Assembly (NCBI RefSeq): GCF_003001955.1
Contig: NZ_PVNH01000003.1
Span: 186,001-250,000, forward strand
Direction of reading: 5' to 3'
Origin: Prauserella shujinwangii
GTDB lineage: Bacteria > Actinomycetota > Actinomycetes > Mycobacteriales > Pseudonocardiaceae
Length of the DNA: 64,000 nt
Positions 35,025 to 44,083 of this stretch are shown in pieces. The first letter of the stretch is position 1. The number at the start of each line of letters is the position of its first letter. Under the pieces are notes generated by a model. It ran no database searches. It saw only the letters and a program-made list of their open reading frames with translations, and was not told where the DNA came from. Position numbers and translations under genes: made by a program.

Positions 35025-35045
35025 TGCGGAAGGATACGTTCCGCA
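35025..35045. promoter_or_regulatory. Inverted repeat upstream of the epoxide hydrolase gene
   Basis: TGCGGAA and TTCCGCA arms are separated by 7 bp (GGATACG). It is 22 nt upstream of the start in an AT-richer patch, so it probably overlaps the promoter and binds a repressor. Confidence 0.5.
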
Positions 35046-35050
35046 TAATC

Positions 35051-35176
35051 CGTGTCCGCGCTCCGCGCTCGCGTGTCCGCGTTCTGTGCTCGCGTGTCCG
35101 CGTTCTGTGCTCGCGTGTCCGCGTTCTGTGCTCACGTGTCCGCGTTCTGTGCTCACGTGTCCGCGATCCGGGTACG
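35051..35176. repeat. Tandem 21-bp repeat array A (six units)
   Basis: Units begin with CGTGTCCGCG at 35051, 35072, 35093, 35114, 35135 and 35156, a strict 21-bp period. The middle four are almost identical; the first and last are degenerate. The tail TTCTGTGCTC relates it to the intergenic repeats at 11286. Both strands stay open because 21 is a multiple of 3, but the products are low-complexity and not believable proteins. Confidence 0.8.
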
Positions 35177-35198
35177 GGCGTGCCGGCGGTCGCGACGC

Positions 35199-35260
35199 GG
35201 ACGGCGGACACGCGTGCATGGACGGCGGACACGCGTGCATGGACGGCGGACACGCGTGCG
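35199..35260. repeat. Tandem 21-bp repeat array B, inverted relative to array A (three units)
   Basis: GCGGACACG, the reverse complement of the array A core CGTGTCCGC, recurs at 35204, 35225 and 35246, again with a 21-bp period. Arrays A and B are separated by about 25 bp and could fold into a long hairpin. They fill the gap between the divergent epoxide hydrolase and SDR genes. Confidence 0.75.
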
Positions 35261-35294
35261 GGCGGGATAGGGTCGGCTCGGGCGGGACGTTCTC

Positions 35295-36026
35295 GTGGTC
35301 ACCGGGGCCAGCCGCGGCATCGGCGCCGCCGTGGCCCGGCTCGCGGGCAGGCACGGCTACCGGGTCTGCGTCAACTACCTCTCCAGCGACGAGGCCGCCG
35401 CCGCGGTCGTCGACGACATCACCGCCGCGGGCGGGGAGGCCCTCGCGGTACCGGCCGACACCGGCCGCGGTGCGGACGTCGAGCGGCTGTTCGCCACCGT
35501 CGACGAACGGCTCGGGCCGGTCACCGCACTCGTCAACAACGCCGGTGTCCTGTTCGGCCAGTGCCGTGTCGACGAGGTGGACGAGGACCGCCTGCGCGAG
35601 CTGCTCGCCACCAACGTCACGGGGTACTTCCTGTGCGCGAGACAGGCCGTGCTGCGAATGTCCACACGGTACGGTGGCGCGGGCGGTGCGATCGTCAACG
35701 TGTCGTCCGTGGCCGCCCGGCTCGGCTCGCCCGGCGAGTACGTCGACTACGCGGCCAGCAAGGGAGCCGTGGACACCCTGACCGTCGGGCTGTCCCGCGA
35801 GGTGGCGGCCGAGGGCATCCGGGTCAACGCGGTCCGGCCCGGATTCGTCCACACCGACATCCACGCCCGTGGCGGCGATCCGGACCGGGTGGAGCGGATC
35901 GCGCCCACCCTGCCGATGCGCCGGGGCGGTACGCCGGAGGAGGTGGCGGAGGCGGTGCTGTGGCTGCTGTCGCCGCGGTCGTCCTACGTCACCGGCACGT
36001 TCGTCGACCTCGCCGGCGGCAGGTAA
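35295..36026 (+). CDS. Short-chain dehydrogenase/reductase
   Basis: The 243-residue protein has the cofactor motif TGASRGIGAAVARLAG, NNAG at NNAGVLFG, the catalytic Ser in NVSSVAARL and Tyr-Lys in YVDYAASKGA. The GTG at 35295 is the only usable start because a TAG lies at 35268 in frame; it leaves a very short first strand (VVTGASRG), so the true protein starts almost at the glycine motif. TAGGGT at 35268-35273 may be its -10 box. The substrate is unknown; the C-terminus VTGTFVDLAGGR is standard. Confidence 0.85.
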   Translation: MVTGASRGIGAAVARLAGRHGYRVCVNYLSSDEAAAAVVDDITAAGGEALAVPADTGRGADVERLFATVDERLGPVTALVNNAGVLFGQCRVDEVDEDRLRELLATNVTGYFLCARQAVLRMSTRYGGAGGAIVNVSSVAARLGSPGEYVDYAASKGAVDTLTVGLSREVAAEGIRVNAVRPGFVHTDIHARGGDPDRVERIAPTLPMRRGGTPEEVAEAVLWLLSPRSSYVTGTFVDLAGGR

Positions 36027-36128
36027 CCGCACTTCACGCGGTCTTTGCTTACCGCACCTTTCGCCCCGTTCTGCTCGGATGGACCTCGGCTGGACACAGC
36101 GGGACGACACGGCGAAAGGGGAGCAATC

Positions 36129-36332
36129 ATGCGCAGCAGGACACTGGCCGGCCTGGCGGTCGCCGGTTTCTCGGCGGCGGCGGTCGCGGGCGGGGCCGCG
36201 TACGCGGCGAACGGGACCGAGGGCGAGCCCGAACCGACCGTCCGCATCGTGCAGGAGGCACAGCCCGGCGAGGACCGCGACTGTCCCGGCGAGGGGGCAC
36301 CCACGGCGGCCACGACCGAGGCGGGGCTGTGA
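36129..36332 (+). CDS. Small secreted peptide, first gene of the MoxR/VWA operon
   Basis: The 67-residue product has a clear signal peptide (LAGLAVAGFSAAAVAGGAAY, cleavage near AYAAN). The mature part is short, acidic and Pro/Glu-rich, ending with EDRDCPGEGAP, which contains its only Cys. GAAAGGGG lies upstream of the ATG at 36129. Its stop overlaps the MoxR start as GTGA, so it is co-translated. It may be a sensor ligand or chaperone for the envelope module, but nothing in the sequence proves this. A longer frame from 36045 has no signal peptide at its start. Confidence 0.7.
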   Translation: MRSRTLAGLAVAGFSAAAVAGGAAYAANGTEGEPEPTVRIVQEAQPGEDRDCPGEGAPTAATTEAGL

Positions 36333-37306
36333 GCGACCAGCTCGAGCAGACTCTGTTCGAGGTCAAACGCATGATCGTCGGGCAGGACCGGCTGGTGGAG
36401 CGGCTCGTCGTCGCCCTGCTCGCCGACGGGCACTGCCTGCTCGAAGGCATGCCCGGCGTCGCGAAGACGCTGGCCGCGCAGACGCTCGCGAAGGCCGCTG
36501 GGGGCGACTTCGCCCGGATCCAGTTCACGCCGGACCTGGTGCCCTCGGACATCGTCGGCACCAGGATCTACCGGTCCGCGAGCGAGACGTTCGACGTCGA
36601 GCTGGGACCGATCATGGCGAACATCGTGGTGGCCGACGAGATCAACCGGGCCCCGGCCCGCGTGCAGTCGGCGCTGCTGGAGTCCATGGCCGAGCGGCAG
36701 GTGTCGATTGGGGACCGAAGCTATCCGGTGCCGAGGCCGTTCCTCGTGCTCGCCACGCAGAACCCGGTGGAGTCCGAGGGCGTCTACGCCCTGCCGGAGG
36801 CACAGCGCGACCGGTTCCTGATGAAGGTCGTCGTCGACTACCCCGACGAGTCCGAGGAACTGGGCATCCTCTACCGGATGGGCATCCGGCCACCGGTCGC
36901 GCGCCGGGTGCTCGACCCGGCGGCCGTGCTCGCCCTCCAGGACCGGACCAGGGACGTCTACGTGCATCACGCCCTGGCCGAGTACGTGGTGCGGATCGTG
37001 CTGGCCACGCGCGACCCGGAGCGAGCCGGGCTGCCGGACGTCGCTGCACTCGTGCAGTTCGGCGCCAGCCCGAGGGCCACACTCGGCCTGGTGGCGGCGG
37101 CCAGGGCCCTCGCCCTGCTGCGCGGCAGGGATTACGTGCTGCCCGGCGACATCCAGGAGCTGGCGGTCGAGGTGCTCGCCCACCGCCTGGTGCTGTCGTT
37201 CGACGCACTCGCCGACGGGGTGGCTGCCGAGGACGTGGTGCGCCGCGTCGTGACGGCGGTACCGGTGCCGCGGATCGCGCCCGCCCAGCACGAGGAGGCG
37301 GCATGA
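36329..37306 (+). CDS. MoxR-family AAA ATPase
   Basis: The 325-residue ATPase has Walker A GMPGVAKTLAAQTLAK in the MoxR-specific form, Walker B VVADEINRAPARVQSALLES, sensor motif LATQNPVESEGVYALPEAQR and the lid domain from about residue 210. MoxR proteins act as chaperones that activate VWA-domain partners; here the next two genes encode a DUF58 and a VWA protein. The GTG overlaps the peptide gene stop, and its own stop overlaps the DUF58 ATG (ATGA). Confidence 0.93.
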   Translation: MSDQLEQTLFEVKRMIVGQDRLVERLVVALLADGHCLLEGMPGVAKTLAAQTLAKAAGGDFARIQFTPDLVPSDIVGTRIYRSASETFDVELGPIMANIVVADEINRAPARVQSALLESMAERQVSIGDRSYPVPRPFLVLATQNPVESEGVYALPEAQRDRFLMKVVVDYPDESEELGILYRMGIRPPVARRVLDPAAVLALQDRTRDVYVHHALAEYVVRIVLATRDPERAGLPDVAALVQFGASPRATLGLVAAARALALLRGRDYVLPGDIQELAVEVLAHRLVLSFDALADGVAAEDVVRRVVTAVPVPRIAPAQHEEAA

Positions 37307-38229
37307 ACACCGGCAACGGCGCCGCCGCCCTCGTCCCCGAACAGCGGTTGCGCAGGCTGGAGCTGACGGTCACCCGCCGCCTCGCCGGATTGCTGCGCGG
37401 CCAGTACGCGGGGCTGCTGCCCGGGCCGGGCACGGAGCCCGCCGGGAGCCGGGAGTACCGGCCGGGCGAGGACGAGGTGCGGCGCATCGACTGGGCGGTG
37501 ACCGCCCGCACGGCCACCCCGCACGTGCGGGACACGATCGCGGAGCGGGAGCTGGTCGTGCAGGTGCTCGTCGACGGCAGCGCGAGCATGGACTTCGGCA
37601 CCGTGGCGCTGGAGAAGCGGGAGCTCGCGGTGGCCGCGGTCGCCGCGATCGGCTTCCTCACCGCGGGTGCGGGCAACCGGCTGGGGGCGGAGCTGCTGGG
37701 CCCGCACGGCACCCGCCGCTTCCCGGCCCGTGCCGGACGTGCCCACCTGCTGGGCGTGCTGCACGCCTTCCTCGCGGCACCCAGGGCCACGGAGGGCAGC
37801 GGATCGCCCACGTTGGCCGCCGCGCTGCGAGGCCTGCGCCGCGGGCTCTGGCGGCGCGGCCTCGTGGTGGTGGTCTCCGACTTCCTCGACGAGCGCACCT
37901 GGGCGGCCGAGCTGCGCAGGCTCGCGCGGCGGCACCAGGTGATCGCGGTCGAGGTCACCGATCCGCGCGAGCTGGCACTGCCGGACGTGGGCCTGCTGAC
38001 CGTCGTGGACCCGGAGACGGGCCGCCGCCAGGAGATCCCGACGGGCAGCAAGCGATTGCGCGAGCGGTTCGCCGCGGCGGCCGCCGAGCAGCGCCGCGCC
38101 GTGCGCGATGCCCTGCGCGCGGCGGGTGCCGCGCACGTGGCCCTGCGCACCGATCGGGACTGGGTGGCCGACCTCGCCAGGCACGTGCTGGCGCAGCGGC
38201 GCCTCGCGCACCGGGGAGGCCCCCGATGA
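37303..38229 (+). CDS. DUF58 / VWA-like protein
   Basis: The 308-residue protein has the DUF58 signature PGTEPAGSREYRPGEDEVRR and IDWAVTARTATPHVR, then a VWA-like core with VQVLVDGSASMDFGT, a metal-site DxSxS variant, and VVVSDFLDERTW. DUF58 proteins are regular partners of MoxR ATPases. Overlaps its neighbours by ATGA at both ends. Predicted cytoplasmic, with no membrane segment. Confidence 0.9.
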   Translation: MNTGNGAAALVPEQRLRRLELTVTRRLAGLLRGQYAGLLPGPGTEPAGSREYRPGEDEVRRIDWAVTARTATPHVRDTIAERELVVQVLVDGSASMDFGTVALEKRELAVAAVAAIGFLTAGAGNRLGAELLGPHGTRRFPARAGRAHLLGVLHAFLAAPRATEGSGSPTLAAALRGLRRGLWRRGLVVVVSDFLDERTWAAELRRLARRHQVIAVEVTDPRELALPDVGLLTVVDPETGRRQEIPTGSKRLRERFAAAAAEQRRAVRDALRAAGAAHVALRTDRDWVADLARHVLAQRRLAHRGGPR

Positions 38230-39185
38230 CGTTCCTTTCCCCGGTACGGCTGTGGCTGTTGCTCGGGGTGGCCGCGCTGCTGGTGGCCTACCTGGTGCTG
38301 CAGCGCAGGCGGAGCCGGTACGCGCTGCGGTTCACGAACCTGCCGCTGCTCGAACGCATCGCCGCCGCGCGTCCCGGGTGGCGACGGCACGTCCCGGCCG
38401 GGCTGTTCCTGACGATGCTCGCGTTGCTGGTGGTCGGGTTCGCCCAGCCCGCCGACGCGGTCCGGGTGCCGAGGGAACGCGCGACCGTGCTCGTCGCGGT
38501 GGACGTGTCGCCGTCGATGGGCGCGGCCGACGTGCGGCCCGACCGGCTCGGCGCGGCCCGCGACGCGGCCGAGGAGTTCGTGGCCACCCTGCCCGGGGAG
38601 TTCAACGTCGGGCTTGTCGCCTTCGCGGGCAACGCGACGGTCCTGGTGCCGCCCGGTACCGACCGCGACGCGTTCCGGTCGGGGCTCGACCGGCTCGCCG
38701 ACGGTGACCTCGGCCCGGCGGGCACGGCCATCGGCGAGGCCATCGCCACCGCGCTGGGGGCGGTCCGCACCGTGGACGCCCGCGCGGTCGTCGAACCACC
38801 CCCGGCACGGATCGTGTTGCTGTCGGACGGGGCCAACACGACCGGCCGCGCGCCCGGTGCGATGGCCGACGAGGCCGCCGCCGCCGAGATCCCGGTGGAC
38901 ACGATCTCGGTGGGCACCGAGGACGGCGCGGTGCGGATCGGCGGTCGCTGGCAGGACGTCCCCGTCGACGGCGAGACGCTGCGGATGGTCGCCGAGCGGA
39001 CCGGCGGCGCCTACCACGAAGCCGCCACCGCGACCGAACTGCGCGAGGTGTACGGCGACATCGGCGGCACCGTCGGATACCGGACCGAGCAGCGCGACGT
39101 GTCCAGCCGGTTCATCGGCTTCGGGCTCGTCCTCGCGCTCGCCACGGCCGGCACTTCGATGCTCTGGTTTTCCCGGATTCCCTGA
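38226..39185 (+). CDS. Membrane-anchored VWA-domain protein (BatA-like)
   Basis: The 319-residue protein has two N-terminal membrane segments (LWLLLGVAALLVAYLVL, LFLTMLALLVVGFAQP). The VWA domain has the full metal motif in VAVDVSPSMGAADVRPD, with IVLLSDGANTTG later, and one C-terminal segment (GFGLVLALATAGTSML). This is the BatA/BatB layout. With MoxR and DUF58 it probably forms an envelope assembly complex. Confidence 0.9.
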   Translation: MTFLSPVRLWLLLGVAALLVAYLVLQRRRSRYALRFTNLPLLERIAAARPGWRRHVPAGLFLTMLALLVVGFAQPADAVRVPRERATVLVAVDVSPSMGAADVRPDRLGAARDAAEEFVATLPGEFNVGLVAFAGNATVLVPPGTDRDAFRSGLDRLADGDLGPAGTAIGEAIATALGAVRTVDARAVVEPPPARIVLLSDGANTTGRAPGAMADEAAAAEIPVDTISVGTEDGAVRIGGRWQDVPVDGETLRMVAERTGGAYHEAATATELREVYGDIGGTVGYRTEQRDVSSRFIGFGLVLALATAGTSMLWFSRIP

Positions 39186-39192
39186 AGGAGGC

Positions 39193-40065
<873 letters not shown>

Positions 40066-40070
40066 CGGGG

Positions 40071-40760
40071 ATGCGGTTGCTGTTGCTGGAGGACGAGGAG
40101 GACCTGGCCGAGGCCGTGCAGCTGGGGCTGCAGCGTGCCGGGTACGCCGTCGACACGGCCGCCACCGTGGACGCGGCCACGGAACGGCTCACGGTCAACG
40201 AGTACGACCTGCTGCTCCTGGACCTCGCGCTGCCGGACGGGGACGGTTTCTCGCTGTGCCGGGCGATCCGGGAGGGTGAACTTCCCGTCGTGGGCGGTGC
40301 CGACCTGCGCGTGCTCATGCTGACCGCGCGGGGTGCGCTCGCCGACCGGGTACGCGGGCTCGACGACGGCGCCGACGACTACGTGGTGAAGCCGTTCGCG
40401 CTGGACGAGCTGCTCGCCAGGGTGCGGGCGCTGCTGCGCCGGGAGACGCGTGGTGTCGGCGCCGTACTCCGTGCCGGCGATCTGCGGCTGGACACGGCCA
40501 GGCACGAGGCGTGGCGCGGGGAACGACGGCTTTCCTTGGCCCCCAAGGAGTTCGGCGTGCTCGAGTACCTGATGACCCGCCCGGGGCACGTCGTGTCGGC
40601 GGAGGAGCTGCTGGAGCACGTGTGGGACGAGAACGTCGACCCGTTCACCCACACCGTGCGGGTCACGGTGGGGACGTTGCGGCGCAAGATCGGCAACGGC
40701 GACGAGCACTCGGTCATCGAGACGGTCGTCGGGCGGGGATATCGGCTCAAGGAGGAGTGA
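40071..40760 (+). CDS. OmpR-family response regulator
   Basis: The 229-residue protein has a receiver domain with the acidic pocket in LLLLEDEEDL, the phosphorylated Asp in LLLLDLALPDGDGF and Lys in VVKPFALDELLARV. The winged-helix output domain from about residue 130 has SLAPKEFGVLEYLMTRPGHV and HTVRVTVGTLRRKIG. The ATG at 40071 gives the usual MRLLLLEDEE start; a GTG at 40062 overlaps the protease stop. It is paired with the kinase by TGATG. Confidence 0.93.
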   Translation: MRLLLLEDEEDLAEAVQLGLQRAGYAVDTAATVDAATERLTVNEYDLLLLDLALPDGDGFSLCRAIREGELPVVGGADLRVLMLTARGALADRVRGLDDGADDYVVKPFALDELLARVRALLRRETRGVGAVLRAGDLRLDTARHEAWRGERRLSLAPKEFGVLEYLMTRPGHVVSAEELLEHVWDENVDPFTHTVRVTVGTLRRKIGNGDEHSVIETVVGRGYRLKEE

Positions 40761-41968
40761 TGCGCCTGCCCGGGTTCGTGCACTCGATCAGGTTCCGGCT
40801 CACGGTGCTGTACTCGACGTTGCTGTTCCTGCTCGCCGGGGCGGCCCTGGTGACCGGCTACCTGGCCGTCGAGCGCAGCACGGACCCGAAACCGGTGACG
40901 GAGCGGTACGAGGCCGAGCTCGTCAAGCGCAAGGCCGACGGCAGTGAGGTCTTCCTCGGGACGATGGAGGTGGCGGCGGTCGAGCAGATCGAGTCGGAGG
41001 TGAACCTCCGCACGCTGGAGGTGATGCGGAACTACTCGGCAGCCGCGCTCGGCGGGTTGTTCGTGCTCAGCCTCGGCATCGGCTGGGTGCTGTCCGGCCG
41101 GGCGCTGCGGCCCGCGCGCTCGATCGCCCACGCGGCGCGGGAGATCCAGGCCACCGATCTGTCCCGGCGCATCCGGCTCGGTGGCGCGCGCGACGAGCTG
41201 CGCGAGCTGTCGGACACCATCGACTCCATGCTGGACCGGCTTGACGAGGCGTTCCGGGCGCAGCGCCAGCTGATCGACGACGCCTCGCACGAGCTGCGCA
41301 GCCCGCTCGCGATCATGCGCGCGCACCTGGACGCCTCGTTGAAGTCGCCGCAGGCGGGTGCGGAGGAGCGCGCGCGGGCGGTGCTCGTCGTCGACCGCGC
41401 CGTGGAACGGATGTCACGGCTGGTGGAGGACCTGCTCGCGACGGCGCGCCGCGACACGGACACGTTCGCCGACACCGATGTCGACCTGGCCGCCGTGGCC
41501 CGTGAGGCGGGTGACGACTTCGCGGTGCTGGCAGGCGAACGCGGGCTCCGGCTGTCCTACGACCTCGCGGACGGGCTGACCGTGATCGGCGACCGCGACG
41601 CCCTGCGCCGCGCCGTGGGCAACCTGCTGTCGAACGCCGTGCGGCTGTCCCCGCGCGGCGGGGAGATCAGGATCGCCTGCGGCCGGTCGGACGGCTGGTT
41701 CTGGCTCGCGGTCGCCGACGAGGGACCGGGCATCCCCAGCGAGAGCCAGGCACGCATCTTCGACCGGTTCTGGCGCGGTGTGGCGGGGCATGGCCGCGAC
41801 CGGCACGCCGGGCTGGGGCTGGCGATCGTCCGCCAGATCGCGGAGTCGCACAGCGGGCGGGTCTCGGTGTTCTCGCGGATCGGGGCGGGCGCCACCTTCG
41901 TGCTGTGGTTCCCCGAGCACGGCGCCGAGGGGGACGCCGGACCGCCGGTGACCAGCCCGCTGGCCTGA
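40760..41968 (+). CDS. Sensor histidine kinase
   Basis: The 402-residue membrane kinase has two membrane segments (about residues 12-35 and 92-113) around a short extracellular loop of about 55 residues. HAMP (SGRALRPARSIAHAAREIQ), the dimerisation helix with His in DDASHELRSPLAIMRAHLD, and ATPase boxes NLLSNAVRLSP, DEGPGIPSE and GLGLAIVRQI follow. Cognate partner of the regulator it overlaps. The signal may be envelope damage, judging by the protease and MoxR genes upstream. Confidence 0.92.
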   Translation: MRLPGFVHSIRFRLTVLYSTLLFLLAGAALVTGYLAVERSTDPKPVTERYEAELVKRKADGSEVFLGTMEVAAVEQIESEVNLRTLEVMRNYSAAALGGLFVLSLGIGWVLSGRALRPARSIAHAAREIQATDLSRRIRLGGARDELRELSDTIDSMLDRLDEAFRAQRQLIDDASHELRSPLAIMRAHLDASLKSPQAGAEERARAVLVVDRAVERMSRLVEDLLATARRDTDTFADTDVDLAAVAREAGDDFAVLAGERGLRLSYDLADGLTVIGDRDALRRAVGNLLSNAVRLSPRGGEIRIACGRSDGWFWLAVADEGPGIPSESQARIFDRFWRGVAGHGRDRHAGLGLAIVRQIAESHSGRVSVFSRIGAGATFVLWFPEHGAEGDAGPPVTSPLA

Positions 41969-42040
41969 GCCGCCGCCTCCGTGACCTGCGCGCACCGGGT
42001 GCGTGGTCCTGGTGCGCGGGCGGTGGCCACGACCGCGAGG

Positions 42041-43105
42041 TCACGGCCGCCGGTCCAGTTCGACGATCTCCGGATGCCTGCCCGACAGGCTCACCGCGCG
42101 GCGGCCCCGGAGTGCGAACCCCGCCGCCTTCGCTTCGGCCACGGCCGCCTCGGCATCCGGCACCAGCAGGACGGCGCGGCCGCCGGGCCGCAGCACCCGG
42201 TGCAGCTCCCGGTACAGCCGCCCGGGCTCGCGCGCCAGCGCGCCGGACGGCGGCACCTGGCGGTCCCACGGCGGGTTGCTCACCACGACGTCGACCGCAC
42301 CGGACGGCACGGGGAGTGCGCCCGCGTCGGCGACCACCCAGCGGACGCCGGTGCCCGCGCCGTTGGCGGCCGCGGCGGCGACCGCGGCCGGGTCCCGGTC
42401 GGAGCCCACGATGGACAGTCCGGACCCGGCGAGCGCGGCCTCGACCGGGATCGTCCCCGTCCCGCAGCACGGGTCGAGCAGGCGGGCACCCGCGGGCGGG
42501 GCGGCCAGCCGGACCAGCGCGCTCGCCAGCGGCGGGTGCAGGCTGCCCGGCCGGGATGCCCGGCGGTAGCTCCTGCGGTGCAGCGGCCGCGCACCGATGC
42601 GCAGCGCGAGCACCGCGCGTTCGCCGGTCACCGTGACGCGCCACGACAACCCGCCCGGTGGCGGCTTCGCACCGTCCCGCCTGCTGTGGTACGGCAGGCC
42701 GAGTGCGGCGGCCAGCGGCTCGCCGACCGCGTCCTCCAGGTCGTACCTGCTGTAGTTGCGCCGGCCGAGGAACGACGCCGAGACGTCCACACCGGACGGT
42801 TCGGCGGTGGGTGCGCACCGGGCGCGCGCCGACAGCAGCCCGCGCAGCGGCAGCGCCGCGGCCGCCCGGGTGAGCCCGTGCAGGTCCGCACGGTGCCGCC
42901 CGATCCCGGCGACGGTCGTGGCCACGAGGAACACGTCGTCCGCGGTGCGCAGCCCGAGCACCGCCGGGCCCGGTGCGGTGTGGCGGAACCACACCTCCCG
43001 GTGCCCGAGATGCTCGACGTCGCCCAGCCCGCGTTCGCGGATCTCGTCCGCCACCACCGGCTCGATTCCCCGTACCGTCCGCGCCAGCAGGCGCGCGGCG
43101 GTCAC
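42041..43105 (-). CDS. THUMP-type RNA methyltransferase (RlmKL/Trm11-like)
   Basis: The 354-residue protein has an N-terminal THUMP-like half (ARTVRGIEPVVADEIRERGL, ADLHGLTRAAAALPLRGLLS) and a Rossmann methyltransferase half. The SAM motif is LLDPCCGTGTIPVEAALAG and the catalytic motif is VVSNPPWDRQVP (NPPW). It methylates guanine in tRNA or rRNA; the exact base cannot be told. ATG at 43105. It is a single gene convergent with the kinase gene. Confidence 0.85.
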   Translation of the reverse strand: MTAARLLARTVRGIEPVVADEIRERGLGDVEHLGHREVWFRHTAPGPAVLGLRTADDVFLVATTVAGIGRHRADLHGLTRAAAALPLRGLLSARARCAPTAEPSGVDVSASFLGRRNYSRYDLEDAVGEPLAAALGLPYHSRRDGAKPPPGGLSWRVTVTGERAVLALRIGARPLHRRSYRRASRPGSLHPPLASALVRLAAPPAGARLLDPCCGTGTIPVEAALAGSGLSIVGSDRDPAAVAAAAANGAGTGVRWVVADAGALPVPSGAVDVVVSNPPWDRQVPPSGALAREPGRLYRELHRVLRPGGRAVLLVPDAEAAVAEAKAAGFALRGRRAVSLSGRHPEIVELDRRP

Positions 43106-43349
43106 GGTGTGCCGACGGCGCCAGGACGCGGTGAACCTCCGGCGCGCACGGGCGCCGGCGTCCGAGAGAGCATGTGATCTTCTCCCACGTCGCGACCCGG
43201 GACGGTGGTCTACCGCCCCGCATCGCCGGCGAGGGGATGTCCGCGACTCGCCAGCGGTCGCGTCAGATTCGGAAGAAGAAACTCATGGCCGCGATGCTAA
43301 CCGACCCGCGCGTGCGCCAGGAACGTATTTTCCGGCCATGCGGAGTGAT

Positions 43350-43412
43350 GTCAAAATTTCTTGACTTCGTGTCGGCTCTGCTTTACCTTCGATGGTGTCA
43401 AGTTTTCTTAAC
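43350..43412 (+). promoter_or_regulatory. Promoter flanked by two GTCAA-N6-TTGAC operators
   Basis: TTGACT (43361-43366) and TACCTT (43384-43389) are 17 bp apart. GTCAA-N6-TTGAC (43350-43365) overlaps the -35 box, and GTCAA-N6-TTAAC (43397-43412) lies just after the -10 box, 47 bp centre to centre. The stretch is AT-rich against its surroundings. The Cro-type regulator in the operon is the obvious candidate to bind both. The region from 43106 to 43349 shows no gene. Confidence 0.65.
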
Positions 43413-43427
43413 ATCGGGAGACTGGAC

Positions 43428-43856
43428 ATGTCGTTCGAGGAGAAGCGCGCCTGGATCCTGGCCGTGGTGGCGGTCGTGGCGTACGCGGTGTACGTGGCTG
43501 TCGTGCTGGGGCGAGCGGGGGACGTCCCGCTGCCCGAGGTGCCCTACGCGGCCGCGATGGCGTGGACGATCGGGTCGGCCATCGCGGCGGGGATCCTGCT
43601 CGACATCGTCGCCGCGGCGGTGTCACCGGAGGACGCAGGCAGGAAGGACGAGCGCGACCGGGAGATCGGCCGGTTCGGCGAGCACGTCGGCCAGTCGTTC
43701 GTCGTCATCGGCGGGGTCACGGCGCTGGTGATGGCGCTGGTCGAGCTCGACCACTTCTGGATCGCCAACGCGATCTACCTGGCCTTCGTGCTGTCGGCCG
43801 TGCTCGGTTCCACGACGAAGATCGTCGCCTACCGGTGGGGTTTCCCGCGGTGGTGA
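43428..43856 (+). CDS. Small four-helix membrane protein of unknown function
   Basis: The 142-residue protein has four hydrophobic segments (AWILAVVAVVAYAVYVAVVL, YAAAMAWTIGSAIAAGILLD, FVVIGGVTALVMALVEL, WIANAIYLAFVLSAVLGST). The loop EDAGRKDERDREIGRFGEHV in the middle is charged. Genes of this kind often precede a small Cro/CI-type regulator in actinobacteria and firmicutes, as here. The ATG at 43428 follows GGGAGA. Function unknown; a sensor or sequestering partner of the regulator is conceivable. Confidence 0.75.
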   Translation: MSFEEKRAWILAVVAVVAYAVYVAVVLGRAGDVPLPEVPYAAAMAWTIGSAIAAGILLDIVAAAVSPEDAGRKDERDREIGRFGEHVGQSFVVIGGVTALVMALVELDHFWIANAIYLAFVLSAVLGSTTKIVAYRWGFPRW

Positions 43857-44083
43857 AGCCGACCCGAGTCACGAACCGGATTCGCGCGCTGCGGTTCGAG
43901 CACGGCGAGATGACCCAGGCCGAGCTGGCGAGACGGGTCGGCGTGACCCGGCAGACCGTCATCGCGATCGAGCAGGGCCGCTACTCGCCCTCGCTGGAGA
44001 TGGCCTTCCAGATCGCGCGGGTCTTCGGCGTGCCGCTCGACGACGTGTTCCAGTACCCCGACGAGGCGGGAGGAACCTCATGA
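43853..44083 (+). CDS. Small Cro/CI-type HTH regulator (YozG-like)
   Basis: The 76-residue protein is almost only a helix-turn-helix: NRIRALRFEHGEMTQAELAR, RVGVTRQTVIAIEQGRYSPS and LEMAFQIARVFGVPLDDVFQ. It should bind DNA as a dimer, most likely the paired sites in its own promoter. GTG at 43853 overlaps the membrane-protein stop, and its stop overlaps the next ATG, so all three genes are co-translated. Confidence 0.88.
   Translation: MKPTRVTNRIRALRFEHGEMTQAELARRVGVTRQTVIAIEQGRYSPSLEMAFQIARVFGVPLDDVFQYPDEAGGTS

Noticed and set aside
35051-35260. CRISPR-like repeat array
   Set aside because: Units are contiguous with no unique spacers, and there are no cas genes.
35052-35270. Repetitive open frames on both strands of the 21-bp arrays
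   Set aside because: A 21-bp period keeps frames open by arithmetic; the products are low-complexity and have no ribosome site.
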